Below are positions 26,857 through 36,546 of a DNA stretch of 51,335 nt, in pieces. Within the stretch, counting starts at the first letter, position 1. Each line of letters begins with the position of its first letter. The position numbers and the translations under genes are program-made. Under the pieces are notes generated by a model. It ran no database searches. It saw only the letters and a list, made by a program, of their open reading frames with translations, and was not told the DNA's origin. Source of the stretch: Candidatus Accumulibacter appositus (lineage in GTDB: Bacteria > Pseudomonadota > Gammaproteobacteria > Burkholderiales > Rhodocyclaceae); the NCBI GenBank assembly GCA_000585055.1, contig JEMX01000071.1, positions 1 to 51,335 of the forward strand. The letters run 5' to 3'.

Positions 26857-28272
26857 TTAGACGCCCTCCCCTTTCTTTACTTGTTCGACAGGGGCACTTT
26901 CCGGCTCACCATCTGCCGACTGGCGGTCAGGAGCCTGGCTGGCCACGGCCGCATCGAGCGTAGCGCTCACTTGCGCGGTGTCGCTCGCTTCGGCCGTTTG
27001 CTCGACGGCTGGCGGTTCGACCAGCACACGACTGATACGATTGAATTCGACGCTCTCGACGGTAAGCTTCATGTCGCACAGGACAATCGATGCACCGGTT
27101 GCCGGCAGTTCACCGAAGGCATCGAGCAAGGCGCCAGCAATAGTCTCGGCATCTTCACAGTTGATACTCACACCGAATGCCTGGTTGAATTCCTCCAGCG
27201 ACATACCGGCGTCGATCAAGCGGCGACCATCGTCGAACTCACTGACCATGTGGCGGTCAGTCCCTTCGCTATCCGACGGGCTGGCAATCTCACCGAAGAC
27301 GCATTCCAACAAATCCTCCATGGTCACCAGACCGGTGACGCCGCCATACTCGTCCACGATCAACGCGAACGACAGTTTGCGCTGGCGAAACGTGTGGAAC
27401 AGTTCTACCGCAGGCTTGGACTCAGGGAAGAAATTCGGCTGCCGCAAGAGCTTGCGAAACGCATGCGGGTCGCGCTCCAGCCGGCCGAGGTCGACTCCAA
27501 GAAGGTCACGCGTATGCAGGATACCGAGAATGGTATCCCGCCGCTCGCGATAGATGGGATAGCGTGACTGACGAGTAGCCTTGATCTCGGCAATCAGTTC
27601 CGGCATTGAAAGATCTGCCGACAGAAACTCGATGTCCGAGCGCGGTCGCATGATGTCGCGCAGCGACTTGTTGCCAAAGTCGAATATCTTCTCTATGTAG
27701 TGCGCTTCCTGGCTGTCCAGCGCCCCTTCACCAACGGCGTCGGTCACCAGGGTACGGATCATGTCCTCGGTAACCAGATTGCCCTGCGAGCGCTGCTTGC
27801 CGACGACCAGGGTGATGAAAAACTCGGCGACATGGCGGATCACCTCACGCAGCGGGGTGATCAGGCGCGCAAAGAGACTGATCGGGCGTGCCTGGAAGCT
27901 GGCAAACGCCATGTTGTTGCGAATCGCCAGCACCTTCGGGGTGATCTCGCCGAACAGCAGCAGGATCGGCACCATGACCAAGAGATTAAGCATCTCGTTA
28001 TCCGCACCGAAGATCCGGATGATCACCGCAGCCGAAATCACCGACGCGGCAACATTAACGAATTCGTTGCCAATGAGAATGGTCACGATGAGGCGCCGTG
28101 GCTCGCTGCGCAAACGCTCGATAAGATCGACGCGCGGGTTCTTGGCCTTGCGCATCTGGTCAAGATGGAACGAACTCAGCGAAAACAGCGCCGTTTCGGT
28201 GCTCGAGAAGAACCCCGAAAACACTAGCAGGACGACAAAAACCACCAGTTCCATCCAGAGTGTTGGATCCAT
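26857..28272 (-). CDS. CNNM/CorC-type membrane protein with CBS pair (2)
   Basis: 471 aa. CNNM domain (VVLLVFSGFFSSTETALFSLS; ILIGNEFVNVAASV; FGEITPKVLAIRN), CBS pair (DIMRPRSDIEFL; LIVDEYGGVTGLVTMEDLLE) and CorC_HlyC domain, plus an Ala/Glu/Pro-rich tail of about 50 residues that the two paralogues lack. Probably an inner-membrane Mg/Co transporter or transport regulator. A good promoter lies about 180 bases upstream (28457-28485); the ATG is preceded by GGGGGTGAAGA. Confidence 0.9.
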   Translation of the reverse strand: MDPTLWMELVVFVVLLVFSGFFSSTETALFSLSSFHLDQMRKAKNPRVDLIERLRSEPRRLIVTILIGNEFVNVAASVISAAVIIRIFGADNEMLNLLVMVPILLLFGEITPKVLAIRNNMAFASFQARPISLFARLITPLREVIRHVAEFFITLVVGKQRSQGNLVTEDMIRTLVTDAVGEGALDSQEAHYIEKIFDFGNKSLRDIMRPRSDIEFLSADLSMPELIAEIKATRQSRYPIYRERRDTILGILHTRDLLGVDLGRLERDPHAFRKLLRQPNFFPESKPAVELFHTFRQRKLSFALIVDEYGGVTGLVTMEDLLECVFGEIASPSDSEGTDRHMVSEFDDGRRLIDAGMSLEEFNQAFGVSINCEDAETIAGALLDAFGELPATGASIVLCDMKLTVESVEFNRISRVLVEPPAVEQTAEASDTAQVSATLDAAVASQAPDRQSADGEPESAPVEQVKKGEGV

Positions 28273-28942
28273 TCTTCACCCCCACGAGAGAAATTGCACG
28301 CAGCTTTCGAAGCGATTCCGAAAACGCGAGATGCCAAAACGGACACGAACGGCGAAACGACGTTCCAGGCCGCTACGCCGGCAATTCGACAGCCATCTAA
28401 GCGCCATGAAGACGCCTGATCAATGGAAAACTGCCCATACTTGCATACGGCCGCCGATTATCAGTGAGCGTGATGCCAAAGTCAAACAGCCAAGCGGCGC
28501 CCTTCGGCGAGCTGAGCATAGCCTGCGCGACGACAAGAGTGTTCGTGGCGCGATGACGCTTTGACCGGCTCGCTGGACGAGCAACGAAACCCTGGCCATA
28601 CGGCCTGCGGCTGTAGGAGAAATCGGCATCGCCTACTGGTCCTTGCCGGCGGCTCCTCTTGGCCTGCCGATCGCACCACCTAGCGGAACGGCGATGGCGG
28701 TCGATTGCGCGCACGCGGCTCTCGATGACGTCCTAGCACGCTTGTCCCAAATCGCCACGAATCATGACATACGCGTTATGGCCAATAGGCGCAAAAAGTG
28801 GCGCCGAGCAAGCCAGGGATTGCATCCAGAGCCGGCGCATATTGCACCGACCTGCCAACTCGTGTATCAACGAGGCGTTCCGGTTGGCCACTTCGCAGCT
28901 CATCGTGCCCTGTACCTGACCCACTTTGGGAGTCCTTTCACC
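28273..28942 (+). other. 670-bp divergent region between CNNM genes
   Basis: Separates the leftward CNNM pair from the rightward third copy. It holds one strong leftward promoter (28457-28485) and therefore a leader of about 175 bases for the leftward operon. The ORFs that cross it (for example 28397-28714 minus, 28420-28629 minus) resemble nothing I recognise and have no ribosome sites. No tRNA or known riboswitch was recognised; a structured Mg-sensing leader is conceivable but not shown. Confidence 0.5.
28457..28485 (-). promoter_or_regulatory. Sigma-70 promoter for the leftward CNNM operon
   Basis: Minus strand: -35 TTGACT (28480-28485), 17-base spacer, -10 GATAAT (28457-28462). Near-consensus match at ideal spacing, upstream of the gene starting at 28272. 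Confidence 0.65.
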
Positions 28943-30241
28943 GTGTTTGAAGCGTTCTTGCTGCTGATCATGCTCGTCCTCTCGGCCTTCTTCTCGGGCT
29001 CGGAGACTGCTCTTACGTCACTCTCCAGAGCGCGCACAGAGTCGCTGCTCGCCGAACGGCGGCTCGGCGCCAAGACGCTGCACCGGATGAAGAGCAACCT
29101 CAACCGAACGCTGGTGATCATCCTGATCGGCAACAACCTGGTCAACACCGGCTCCGCGGCGCTGGCCACCGTGGTCGCCACCGAGCATTTCGGCCACCTT
29201 GGCCCCGGTCTCGCCGTCGGGGCCATCACCTTGCTGCTGCTCGTGTTTGGCGAAATCACTCCGAAGACCTACGCCTCGCGCTACGCGATCGTGGTCGCGC
29301 TTGTTGCTGCAAAGCCGCTGGAAGTGCTTGGCAAGCTGCTCTTTCCACTGGTCTGGGCGCTGGAGAAACTCATCCACTGGATGCACAGCCTCACCAGCCC
29401 ACCGAAAGATCCGAGCGTCACCGAATCGGAGCTGATCGCGCTGGCCGCGCACGGCACTCAGGAAGGATCGATCGAGGCCGGTGAACACCTGATGATTCGG
29501 CGAATCTTCGATTTCACTACGCTACGCGCCAGCGACATCATGGTCCACCGCCACCAGATTTTTTCGCTCGACGGCAATCGCAGGATCGGCGACGCGCTGA
29601 ACGAGATCATCGCCGGCTCGCACTACCGAATTCCGTTGCACTCCGGCAATCCGGAAGAAATCAACCACGTGATCACCTTGCAGACGGTACTCAGTGAGGT
29701 CGCGCAAGGCAACCTGGACAAGGCTCTGAAAGAGGCCGGCAGCGACCCTTTGTTCGTTCCACCCAACCAGCCGGTCGATAGCCTGCTGGACGTGCTCAAG
29801 GCCGACAAGGAGCGGCTGATGGTGGTGGTCAACGAGTTCGGCGGCCTGCTTGGTATTTTTACGCTTGAGGACATCCTCGAGGAACTGGTCGGCGACATTT
29901 ACGACGACAACGAGGCCCCGAAAGGAGACCAGGCCCTGCTCATGAAATTCGGGGGAAATGAGCTTGTCGTCGATGGCACAACTGAGCTACGCGTCCTTGA
30001 GGCGTACTTTGGTCAGGAACTCGCTGGCAAGCCCTACGACTCAGCAAACCTCTGGATCATCACCCATCTCGAACGAATTCCGGTGGCGGGCGAGTGTCTC
30101 GTTCTGGAGGGCCTCGAGGTAAAGATCGAGCGCGCCTCCCGGCGCCGCATCCACGAGGTGCGAATCCGTCGCCCGCAGAGTGCGGCTCTCGGGCCCAAGG
30201 CCGCAGAGACAGCGGAGCAAACAACGACACCCAAGGAGTAA
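28943..30241 (+). CDS. CNNM/CorB-type membrane protein with CBS pair (3)
   Basis: 432 aa, YfjD/CorB-like: DUF21 domain (IMLVLSAFFSGSETALTSLSR; ILIGNNLVNTGSAALATVV; FGEITPKTYASRY), CBS pair (ASDIMVHRHQIFSL; VVVNEFGGLLGIFTLEDILEELVGDI) and CorC_HlyC domain ending IHEVRIRRP. The frame is open for another 100 codons upstream, but family similarity starts at the GTG at 28943 (MFEAFLLLIMLVLSAFFSG), with GGGAG (28928-28932) ten bases before. Third paralogue in 5 kb, transcribed away from the other two and toward rpsU. Confidence 0.88.
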   Translation: MFEAFLLLIMLVLSAFFSGSETALTSLSRARTESLLAERRLGAKTLHRMKSNLNRTLVIILIGNNLVNTGSAALATVVATEHFGHLGPGLAVGAITLLLLVFGEITPKTYASRYAIVVALVAAKPLEVLGKLLFPLVWALEKLIHWMHSLTSPPKDPSVTESELIALAAHGTQEGSIEAGEHLMIRRIFDFTTLRASDIMVHRHQIFSLDGNRRIGDALNEIIAGSHYRIPLHSGNPEEINHVITLQTVLSEVAQGNLDKALKEAGSDPLFVPPNQPVDSLLDVLKADKERLMVVVNEFGGLLGIFTLEDILEELVGDIYDDNEAPKGDQALLMKFGGNELVVDGTTELRVLEAYFGQELAGKPYDSANLWIITHLERIPVAGECLVLEGLEVKIERASRRRIHEVRIRRPQSAALGPKAAETAEQTTTPKE

Positions 30242-30312
30242 GCCTGAGCCTGCAGGGCTCGCTCCAGGCAGCGACCGCGAGGGTGGCAAATTCTTGATTG
30301 CGAAATTGACTC

Positions 30313-30342
30313 TTGGCGTCACATGGCAAACATGTATACAAT
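30313..30342 (+). promoter_or_regulatory. Promoter of the rpsU-yqeY-dnaG-rpoD operon
   Basis: -35-like TTGGCG (30313-30318) with -10 TATACA (30335-30340) at 16 bases or TACAAT (30337-30342) at 18 bases. A TTGACT at 30306-30311 is too far upstream. About 45 bases ahead of rpsU. Confidence 0.5.
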
Positions 30343-30387
30343 GCGCGGCTAAGTTGTATCTTGCCCACCTGAACCTTGGATGAGTCT

Positions 30388-30600
30388 ATGCCCGCCATTC
30401 GTGTAAAAGAAAATGAGCCTTTTGAAGTTGCCATCCGGCGCTTCAAGCGCACTGTTGAGAAAACCGGCCTGCTAACCGAGCTGCGGGCGCGCGAGTTCTA
30501 CGAGAAGCCAACCGCCGAGCGCAAGCGTAAGCTGGCCGCCGCGGTCAAGCGCCATCACAAGCGCATGCGCAGCCAGACCCTGCCGCCCAAACTCTTTTAG
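30388..30600 (+). CDS. rpsU: 30S ribosomal protein S21
   Basis: 70 aa, full-length bS21: [20 protein letters not shown] through [18 protein letters not shown] basic protein of the small subunit near the 3' end of 16S rRNA, needed for initiation. ATG at 30388; a GTG-free frame extends four codons upstream but is not used. First gene of the macromolecular synthesis operon, followed by a hairpin that probably reduces read-through into the primase and sigma factor genes. Confidence 0.97.
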   Translation: MPAIRVKENEPFEVAIRRFKRTVEKTGLLTELRAREFYEKPTAERKRKLAAAVKRHHKRMRSQTLPPKLF

Positions 30601-30623
30601 GGATCGCTCACGTCGTTCGAATG

Positions 30624-30651
30624 GCCGCCTGTCTGAAGATGGGCGGCTTTT
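30624..30651 (+). terminator. Terminator/attenuator after rpsU
   Basis: Stem GCCGCC (30624-30629) / GGCGGC (30642-30647), with a possible inner TCT/AGA pairing, then TTTT. It lies 24 bases after the rpsU stop. In E. coli a terminator between rpsU and dnaG similarly sets the expression ratio. Confidence 0.7.
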
Positions 30652-30745
30652 GGCGTTCCCGCTGCGCTTGCAGTCGGTGAGCGGGGCCCCGCTCTTCGCG
30701 CAGCCCCCCCCGGCAGTAACAACGCAGAGCTGAAGGTGCTTGGCT

Positions 30746-31195
30746 ATGACCCTTAAAACACGCATCAACGAAGACGTCAAGGTCGCCATGCGCGCACGTG
30801 ACGCGAAAAAGCTTGGCGCGCTGCGTCTACTGCTCGCGGCGATCAAGCAGAAAGAAGTCGATGAGCGCGTTGCACTCGACGACGACGCTGTCGTGACGGT
30901 CATCGGCAAGATGCTCAAGCAACGCCGGGATTCGATCACCCAGTATGCGGCCGCCGGGCGCAACGACCTCGCCGACGCGGAGCGCTTCGAGTCCGAACTC
31001 CTTGACGCCTACCTGCCCGCGCGCCTGTCGGCGGAGGAGCTTGTCCAAGCGGTTTCCCAAGCCATCGTGAAAACCGGCGCCAGTAGCCCTGCCGACATGG
31101 GCAAAGTGATGGCGCAACTGCGGCTCGAACTGGCTGGGCGCGCCGACATGAGCGAGGTTTCGCTGCTCGTGAAAACTCGCCTCACCGGCGCCTGA
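30746..31195 (+). CDS. yqeY: GatB/YqeY domain protein
   Basis: 149 aa. YqeY family: TLKTRINEDVKVAMRARDAK, LGALRLLLAAIKQKEVD, GRNDLADAERFESELLDAYLP, ADMGKVMAQLRLELAGRADMS. Similar to the tail domain of the amidotransferase subunit GatB and thought to contact tRNA; exact role not established. Sits between rpsU and dnaG, as in many proteobacteria. The ATG at 30746 has AAGG nine bases upstream; the in-frame TTG six bases earlier is less likely. Confidence 0.9.
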   Translation: MTLKTRINEDVKVAMRARDAKKLGALRLLLAAIKQKEVDERVALDDDAVVTVIGKMLKQRRDSITQYAAAGRNDLADAERFESELLDAYLPARLSAEELVQAVSQAIVKTGASSPADMGKVMAQLRLELAGRADMSEVSLLVKTRLTGA

Positions 31196-31240
31196 CCGCC
31201 TGTACCAAGACCGCCAACCCGGAGTCGCAAGGGGCCCCGG

Positions 31241-32986
31241 ATGATCCCTGACGCCTTTATTCAGGATCTGCTGCATCGCATCGACCTCGTCGAACTGATT
31301 GACGGCTATGTGCCGCTGAAGAAGACCGGCGCCAACTTCGCGGCGTGCTGTCCATTTCACAGCGAGAAATCCCCTTCGTTCACGGTCAGTCCGAGCAAAC
31401 AGTTCTACCATTGTTTCGGCTGCGGCGCGCACGGCTCCGCCATCGGCTTTCTGATGGCCTACTCGGGCAGCGGCTTCGTCGAAACAATCCGGGAACTCGC
31501 CAGCCGTTGTGGATTGCCGCTTCCTGACGAGCAGCGGCACGTGCCACAGAACGGTCCGCGCCTGCAGGCGCTCGCCGAGCGCATGGCGCAAGCGGCAAGC
31601 TTCTACTACGAACAGCTCAAGCGCTCTGAGAGCGCCATCCGGTATCTCAAAGAGCGTGGCGTCAGCGGCGAGCTGGCCCGCCGCTTTGGGATCGGCTATG
31701 CACCGCCAGGTGGCAAAGGCCTGGCCGCCACCTTTGACGACTACGACAACCCTGAACTGCAGCTGGCGGGGCTGGTTATCAAAAACGACGAAGGCCGCCT
31801 CTACGATCGTTTTCGAGATCGAGTCATGTTTCCGATCGCCAACCAGAAGGGCGAGGTGATCGCCTTTGGTGGCCGGGTCCTCGGCGCAGGGGAACCGAAA
31901 TACCTGAATTCCCCCGAGACCCCGCTGTTTGAGAAGGGCCGCGAATTGTTTGGCCTGCCGCAGGCACGCACCGCCATACGCGACAGCGATACGGTAATTG
32001 TCGTCGAGGGCTACATGGATGTCGTTGCCCTCGCGCAGCACGGAATCGGCAACGCCGTTGCCACGCTTGGTACGGCGACGACACCAATACATGTGCAGAA
32101 GCTGCTGCGCCAGGCCGAGCGCGTGGTGTTCTGCTTTGATGGCGATGCAGCCGGGCGCAAAGCGGCATGGCGAGCGCTGGAGAACAGCCTGGAGGTACTC
32201 GGCGAGCAGACGACTATCGGCTTCGTTCTCCTGCCGGAAGGCGACGACCCTGACAGCCTCGTGCGCCAAGGTGGCGGCCAGGCATTTCAGCGACTGATCC
32301 TCGAGGCCACGCCGCTCTCCGATTTCCTGCTGCGCGAACTGAGCAGACACTGCGACCTGAGTAGCGCCGAGGGGCGAGCCCGGCTGGTCGCTGACGCCAA
32401 GCCACTGCTTGGCCGGATGCTGTCGCCGCTGTTGCGGCTGCAACTCGTCAAGCGCCTGGCTGAGATCAGCGGCTTCTCGCAAGCAGAGGTCGAACGTCTG
32501 TGCGCTCTGCGCGCCATCGCCAAGCCGGCGCCAGCGCGCGCGCCGCGACAGACACCCTCGCTGCTGCGGCCCTTGCTGCGCCTGCTGCTCCAGAACCCGG
32601 CGTTGGGCTCGCGCTTGCCACTCGGACTGCTTCCAGAACAGGCGCCGGAAACGCGCGCGATTCGGCTACTCTGTGCAACGATCGCCAGCGCCGGAACGCA
32701 GCCGCTCGCCTATCCGGCCTTGCTCGAAAAGCTGCGCGGCAGCGCGGAAGAGACGATGCTGCACGCAGCAGCCGCTGAACTAATGCAACAGCCTTTTGCC
32801 GAAGACGAGATCGACAGCGAATTTGACGGCGCCCTTGCACAGCTGCTAGAGGGCGAGCACAAACGGGCTTTCGCACGACTACAGGAGAAGGTTCAGAAGC
32901 TCGGCGTCGCCGGCCTGTCAAGGGAAGAAAAGCAGCAGTACCTGCAAGCACTCAGCGCGCGCAGCAAAGGCGGCCAGACAGTGTAA
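31241..32986 (+). CDS. dnaG: DNA primase
   Basis: 581 aa, normal DnaG length. N-terminal CHC2 zinc finger (CCPFHSEKSPSF and HCFGCG, about residues 40-65), TOPRIM/RNA polymerase core (VVEGYMDVVALAQHG; FCFDGDAAGRKAA, with acidic metal-binding residues), and a C-terminal helicase-binding region. Makes RNA primers for replication together with DnaB. A purine-poor leader with GGGG precedes the ATG at 31241. A region rich in Ala/Pro/Arg (about residues 425-445) links core and C-terminal domain. Confidence 0.96.
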   Translation: MIPDAFIQDLLHRIDLVELIDGYVPLKKTGANFAACCPFHSEKSPSFTVSPSKQFYHCFGCGAHGSAIGFLMAYSGSGFVETIRELASRCGLPLPDEQRHVPQNGPRLQALAERMAQAASFYYEQLKRSESAIRYLKERGVSGELARRFGIGYAPPGGKGLAATFDDYDNPELQLAGLVIKNDEGRLYDRFRDRVMFPIANQKGEVIAFGGRVLGAGEPKYLNSPETPLFEKGRELFGLPQARTAIRDSDTVIVVEGYMDVVALAQHGIGNAVATLGTATTPIHVQKLLRQAERVVFCFDGDAAGRKAAWRALENSLEVLGEQTTIGFVLLPEGDDPDSLVRQGGGQAFQRLILEATPLSDFLLRELSRHCDLSSAEGRARLVADAKPLLGRMLSPLLRLQLVKRLAEISGFSQAEVERLCALRAIAKPAPARAPRQTPSLLRPLLRLLLQNPALGSRLPLGLLPEQAPETRAIRLLCATIASAGTQPLAYPALLEKLRGSAEETMLHAAAAELMQQPFAEDEIDSEFDGALAQLLEGEHKRAFARLQEKVQKLGVAGLSREEKQQYLQALSARSKGGQTV

Positions 32987-33038
32987 GCTATGGTAGAATT
33001 TAGAGTTTTTCCAGTATAACGCTATCCGGGAATTGGTT

Positions 33039-35012
33039 ATGGCAAGGGAAAAGGCGGCAACTACGAAGGCGGCAAAAGCCAAGGCAGCGGCGGATCTATT
33101 GGCACAGGTTGGCAACCAACCGACGCCTATTGACGACGAGACGCGCAAGACACGGCTGAAGACGCTGATCAAACTCGGCAAGGAAAGGGGCTTCCTGACC
33201 TACGCCGAGATCAACGACCATCTGCCCGATGATGTCGTTGATGCCGAGCAGATCGAGAGCATCATCAGCACCTTCAACGACATGGGCATCCAGGTCTACG
33301 ACGAGGCCCCAGACGCTGAAACTCTGCTGATGTCAGACTCCGCACCGGCTGCTGGTGCAGACGATGCGGACGTCGAAGAACAGGCCGAACAGGCACTATC
33401 CACCGTCGACTCCGAGTTCGGCAGGACGACCGATCCTGTACGCATGTATATGCGCGAGATGGGTTCGGTGGAACTGCTCACCCGCGAAGGCGAGATCGAA
33501 ATCGCCAAGCGCATCGAAGACGGGCTCAAACACATGGTCCAGGCGATCTCCGCCTGCCCAACCACGATCGCTGAAATCCTCAACTGCGCCGACAAGATCA
33601 GCCGCGAGGAAATGCGCATCGAGGAATTGATTGACGGACTGATTTACCCCGAGGAAGAGGCCGCAGCGGGAGAGCCGTCTGAGGATGACGACGCGAGCGA
33701 CGACGACGAAGACGGTGATGATGACGATGACGACGACGAAGACGACAACAGCGAAGCCGCCGAAGGCGCGGCAGCAGCGGCCTCCTTACTCAAACTGCGA
33801 ACTGAAGGGCTGGCTCGCCTGGAGCTGATTCGTGAGCATGACAGCAAGGCGCAGGCGCTACTGCCCCGGAAGGGCTCGCAGGACAAGGCTTACCTGAAAC
33901 TGCAGGAGCAGATCTCCGACGAGATGATGGGTATTCGCTTCACCTCGAAAACCATTGAGCGCCTTTGCGATACGGTGCGCGCAATGGTCGACGAAGTGCG
34001 TACCTGCGAGCGACAGATTCAGAGAATTTGCGTGCACACGGTGCGCATGCCACGCGCGCACTTCATTAAGGTCTTTCCCGGTAACGAACTCAACCTCGAC
34101 TGGGTGGAAACAGAAATCGCTGCGGCTGGCAAGACCTACGCTGCGATTCTCACGCGCAATGCGCCGAACATCACTGAAGAGCAGCGGAAACTGCTCGCTT
34201 TGCAAGACCGTATCGGGATCCCGCTGAAAGAACTGAAAGACATCAACAAGCAGATGTCCACCGGAGAAGCCAAGGCCCGCCGCGCCAAGCGCGAAATGAC
34301 CGAAGCCAATCTACGCCTGGTGATCTCGATCGCGAAGAAATACACCAACCGCGGCTTGCAGTTCCTCGATCTGATCCAGGAAGGCAACATCGGCCTGATG
34401 AAAGCCGTGGACAAATTCGAGTACCGACGGGGTTACAAGTTTTCAACCTATGCCACCTGGTGGATTCGCCAGGCGATCACCCGCTCGATTGCCGATCAGG
34501 CGCGAACCATCCGCATCCCGGTACACATGATCGAGACGATCAACAAGATGAACCGTATCTCGCGGCAGATCCTCCAGGAAACCGGCCTTGAAGCCGATCC
34601 GGCGACGCTGGCCAAGAAAATGGAGATGCCAGAAGAGAAGATTCGCAAGATTCTCAAGATCAGCAAGGAACCGATCTCGATGGAAACGCCGATCGGCGAC
34701 GACGACGACTCACATCTGGGCGATTTCATTGAGGATCAGGCAACCCTCGCCCCCACCGAGGCCGCCCTCTACTCGAGCCTGCGCTTCATTACCAAGGACG
34801 TACTGGATACCTTGACACCGCGTGAAGCCAAGGTATTGCGCATGCGCTTCGGTATCGAAATGAATACCGACCATACCCTGGAGGAGGTTGGCAAGCAGTT
34901 CGACGTCACCCGCGAGCGAATTCGTCAGATCGAGGCCAAGGCCCTGCGCAAACTGCGCCACCCGTCGCGCTCGGACAAGCTGCGAAGCTTCCTGGATAGC
35001 GGCAACAACTAA
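33039..35012 (+). CDS. rpoD: RNA polymerase primary sigma factor (sigma-70)
   Basis: 657 aa. Region 1.1 at the N-terminus ([21 protein letters not shown]), region 1.2 ([21 protein letters not shown]), region 2 ([41 protein letters not shown]), region 3 and region 4 ([20 protein letters not shown]). The non-conserved region holds an unusually acidic stretch (about residues 204-244, runs of Asp encoded by GAC/GAT repeats). ATG at 33039 after CGGGAA; a TTG two codons earlier is in frame. Last gene of the operon; the 52-bp gap after dnaG has AT-rich sequence that may carry a heat-type or second promoter. Confidence 0.97.
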   Translation: MAREKAATTKAAKAKAAADLLAQVGNQPTPIDDETRKTRLKTLIKLGKERGFLTYAEINDHLPDDVVDAEQIESIISTFNDMGIQVYDEAPDAETLLMSDSAPAAGADDADVEEQAEQALSTVDSEFGRTTDPVRMYMREMGSVELLTREGEIEIAKRIEDGLKHMVQAISACPTTIAEILNCADKISREEMRIEELIDGLIYPEEEAAAGEPSEDDDASDDDEDGDDDDDDDEDDNSEAAEGAAAAASLLKLRTEGLARLELIREHDSKAQALLPRKGSQDKAYLKLQEQISDEMMGIRFTSKTIERLCDTVRAMVDEVRTCERQIQRICVHTVRMPRAHFIKVFPGNELNLDWVETEIAAAGKTYAAILTRNAPNITEEQRKLLALQDRIGIPLKELKDINKQMSTGEAKARRAKREMTEANLRLVISIAKKYTNRGLQFLDLIQEGNIGLMKAVDKFEYRRGYKFSTYATWWIRQAITRSIADQARTIRIPVHMIETINKMNRISRQILQETGLEADPATLAKKMEMPEEKIRKILKISKEPISMETPIGDDDDSHLGDFIEDQATLAPTEAALYSSLRFITKDVLDTLTPREAKVLRMRFGIEMNTDHTLEEVGKQFDVTRERIRQIEAKALRKLRHPSRSDKLRSFLDSGNN

Positions 35013-35090
35013 ACCGTTCGGCGCGAGAACACTCCGCCCGGCAGGCGCAGGTACGAAGCTGCCATGCCGTACGGTGGGTCGAGGAAAGAA

Positions 35091-35111
35091 GAAGGGGGCG
35101 TCGCCCCCTTC
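35091..35111 (+). terminator. Strong hairpin after rpoD
   Basis: Nine-bp stem GAAGGGGGC (35091-35099) / GCCCCCTTC (35103-35111) with a 3-base loop, 78 bases after the rpoD stop. There is no T-run on the plus strand; on the minus strand it is followed by a pyrimidine-rich tract. Probably ends or stabilises the rpoD transcript. Confidence 0.45.
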
Positions 35112-35264
35112 GTGCGTTGCGGCCTGCCTTTTCGGCGAGTATGCGGCTTCCCAACAAGACCAGCAGGCATCCACGCACGATTCTGGCCATGGTCCGGCAT
35201 TTGGCTGTAAGCGCTTCCAGGATCTCGCGCGTTAGGTGAGGATGCTGACAATCAAAGGTCTCGA

Positions 35265-35699
35265 ATGAAACTGACACACTGCACTTTCGCGTTCGCCCTG
35301 GCAGCGCTTCTCGCGGCGAGCACCGCCCCCGCGTTTTCTTCCGAAGTTGGCGTATCGATCAGCATCGGCCAGCCGGGCTTCTATGGTCGTGTCGACCTTG
35401 GCGCCTTCCCACCACCGCCGGTGATCTATCGGCAAGCGATGGTCGTCGAGCGCAGACCATGGGCTGGCGCCCCCGTCTATCTGCACGTACCCCCGGGTCA
35501 TGCCAAACACTGGCACAAGCACTGTCGCAGCTACAAGGCCTGCGGACAGCCAGTCTACTTCGTACGTAGTGACTGGTATCAGCGCGATTACATGCCACGT
35601 CAGTCGCAAAGACTTAGACACTACAGCCGCCATGACGACCACCGCCGCAACACGCACCGGGAGGACCATCGCGGTGATCACGGCTATGGTCGTCGATAG
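35265..35699 (+). CDS. Exported His/Arg-rich conserved hypothetical protein
   Basis: 144 aa. Signal peptide (residues 1-25, ending TAPAFSSE), then a short domain with the pattern VGVSISIGQPGFYGRVDLG, Pro-rich PPPPVIY, and YLHVPPGHAKHWHKHCRSY with CGQPVYFV. The C-terminal 35 residues are dominated by His, Arg and Asp. I recognise this as a family of small exported proteins common in betaproteobacteria, but no function is known. Two Cys in the HCRSYKACG block could form a disulfide in the periplasm. Followed 62 bp later by a protease gene. Confidence 0.75.
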   Translation: MKLTHCTFAFALAALLAASTAPAFSSEVGVSISIGQPGFYGRVDLGAFPPPPVIYRQAMVVERRPWAGAPVYLHVPPGHAKHWHKHCRSYKACGQPVYFVRSDWYQRDYMPRQSQRLRHYSRHDDHRRNTHREDHRGDHGYGRR

Positions 35700-35761
35700 A
35701 GAGGGCCATTTTTGCTACTGCAAGTTGGGCTCACTTCGCACGCCGAGCCGGTACCCTGGCG

Positions 35762-36493
35762 ATGATCGAATCGATCCTCCTCGCAGCCACGCGTATCGCC
35801 ACCTTTCATCAGCAGCAAGCGCTGACCAACGCCAGCGGTTTTTTCTTCAGGCGTGATCAGCGGCTGTTTCTGGTCACCAGCCGGCACGTGCTGTTCGACG
35901 AACCTAGCCAGCACTTCCCGGATCGAATAGAGATCGAGCTGCATACCAACCCGGATAATCTCGCCGCGTCGACCGCGTTCTCGATCCCCCTCTACGTCTA
36001 CGGCCAGCGTGTCTGGAGGCAAGGCCTCGATACGGCAGGCGAAATCGACGTTGCGGTTGTCGAACTCGATCGCGCCGCGCTACCGGAAACCGGGATATAC
36101 CACGCGTTTTCCCCACGCCACCTGCCGGGGCGCTTCGATCAGGTTGAAGTAGGCAGCTCATTGCTGGTGGTCGGCTTCCCGCTGGGCTTCCAGGACCAGT
36201 TGCACCACATGCCGGTGGTACGCCAAGCCATCGTCGCTTCTTCGTTCGGGCTGCGTTTTCAGGGCGAAGGCTATTTCCTCACCGACGCACGCACACACCG
36301 CGGAACCAGCGGTGCCCCGGTGGTCATGCGCGTCTCGGCGGAGGATCGCGCGTCCGGAGACCTGCCCTGGATGCTGCTCGGTGTCCACTCTGCGCGCCTC
36401 GATGTTGGTTTCCGCGACCCCAACCAGGATGAGGCACTTGGACTCAACTGTGTCTGGTACGCGGACATCCTGCTGACCTTGACCGAAGGCTGA
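35762..36493 (+). CDS. Trypsin-like serine protease without signal peptide
   Basis: 243 aa. Trypsin-like fold inferred from a plausible catalytic triad: His42 (VTSRHVLF), Asp96 (EIDVAVVELD) and Ser183 (HRGTSGAPVV), with GSSLLVVGFPLGF between Asp and Ser. No signal peptide and no PDZ domain, so it is not DegP/DegS and should be cytoplasmic unless the start is wrong. Similar stand-alone proteins are annotated as serine protease or trypsin-like peptidase; substrate unknown. The ATG at 35762 lacks a clear ribosome site. Confidence 0.75.
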   Translation: MIESILLAATRIATFHQQQALTNASGFFFRRDQRLFLVTSRHVLFDEPSQHFPDRIEIELHTNPDNLAASTAFSIPLYVYGQRVWRQGLDTAGEIDVAVVELDRAALPETGIYHAFSPRHLPGRFDQVEVGSSLLVVGFPLGFQDQLHHMPVVRQAIVASSFGLRFQGEGYFLTDARTHRGTSGAPVVMRVSAEDRASGDLPWMLLGVHSARLDVGFRDPNQDEALGLNCVWYADILLTLTEG

Positions 36494-36546
36494 GCGCACG
36501 CCGGCAGCCCAGCCGCGCCGACACGGGGACAGCCCTCCCGGCTAGC

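Noticed and set aside
30704..30711. Poly-C tract (8 C) before yqeY, with another at 46236-46243 near pncC
   Set aside because: Homopolymers of this length occur by chance in GC-rich DNA, and neither lies where slippage would change a reading frame.
30827..32482. 551-codon open frame antisense to yqeY and dnaG
   Set aside because: It mirrors the codon pattern of dnaG in a GC-rich genome; the translation shows no family motifs, while DnaG motifs on the other strand are complete.
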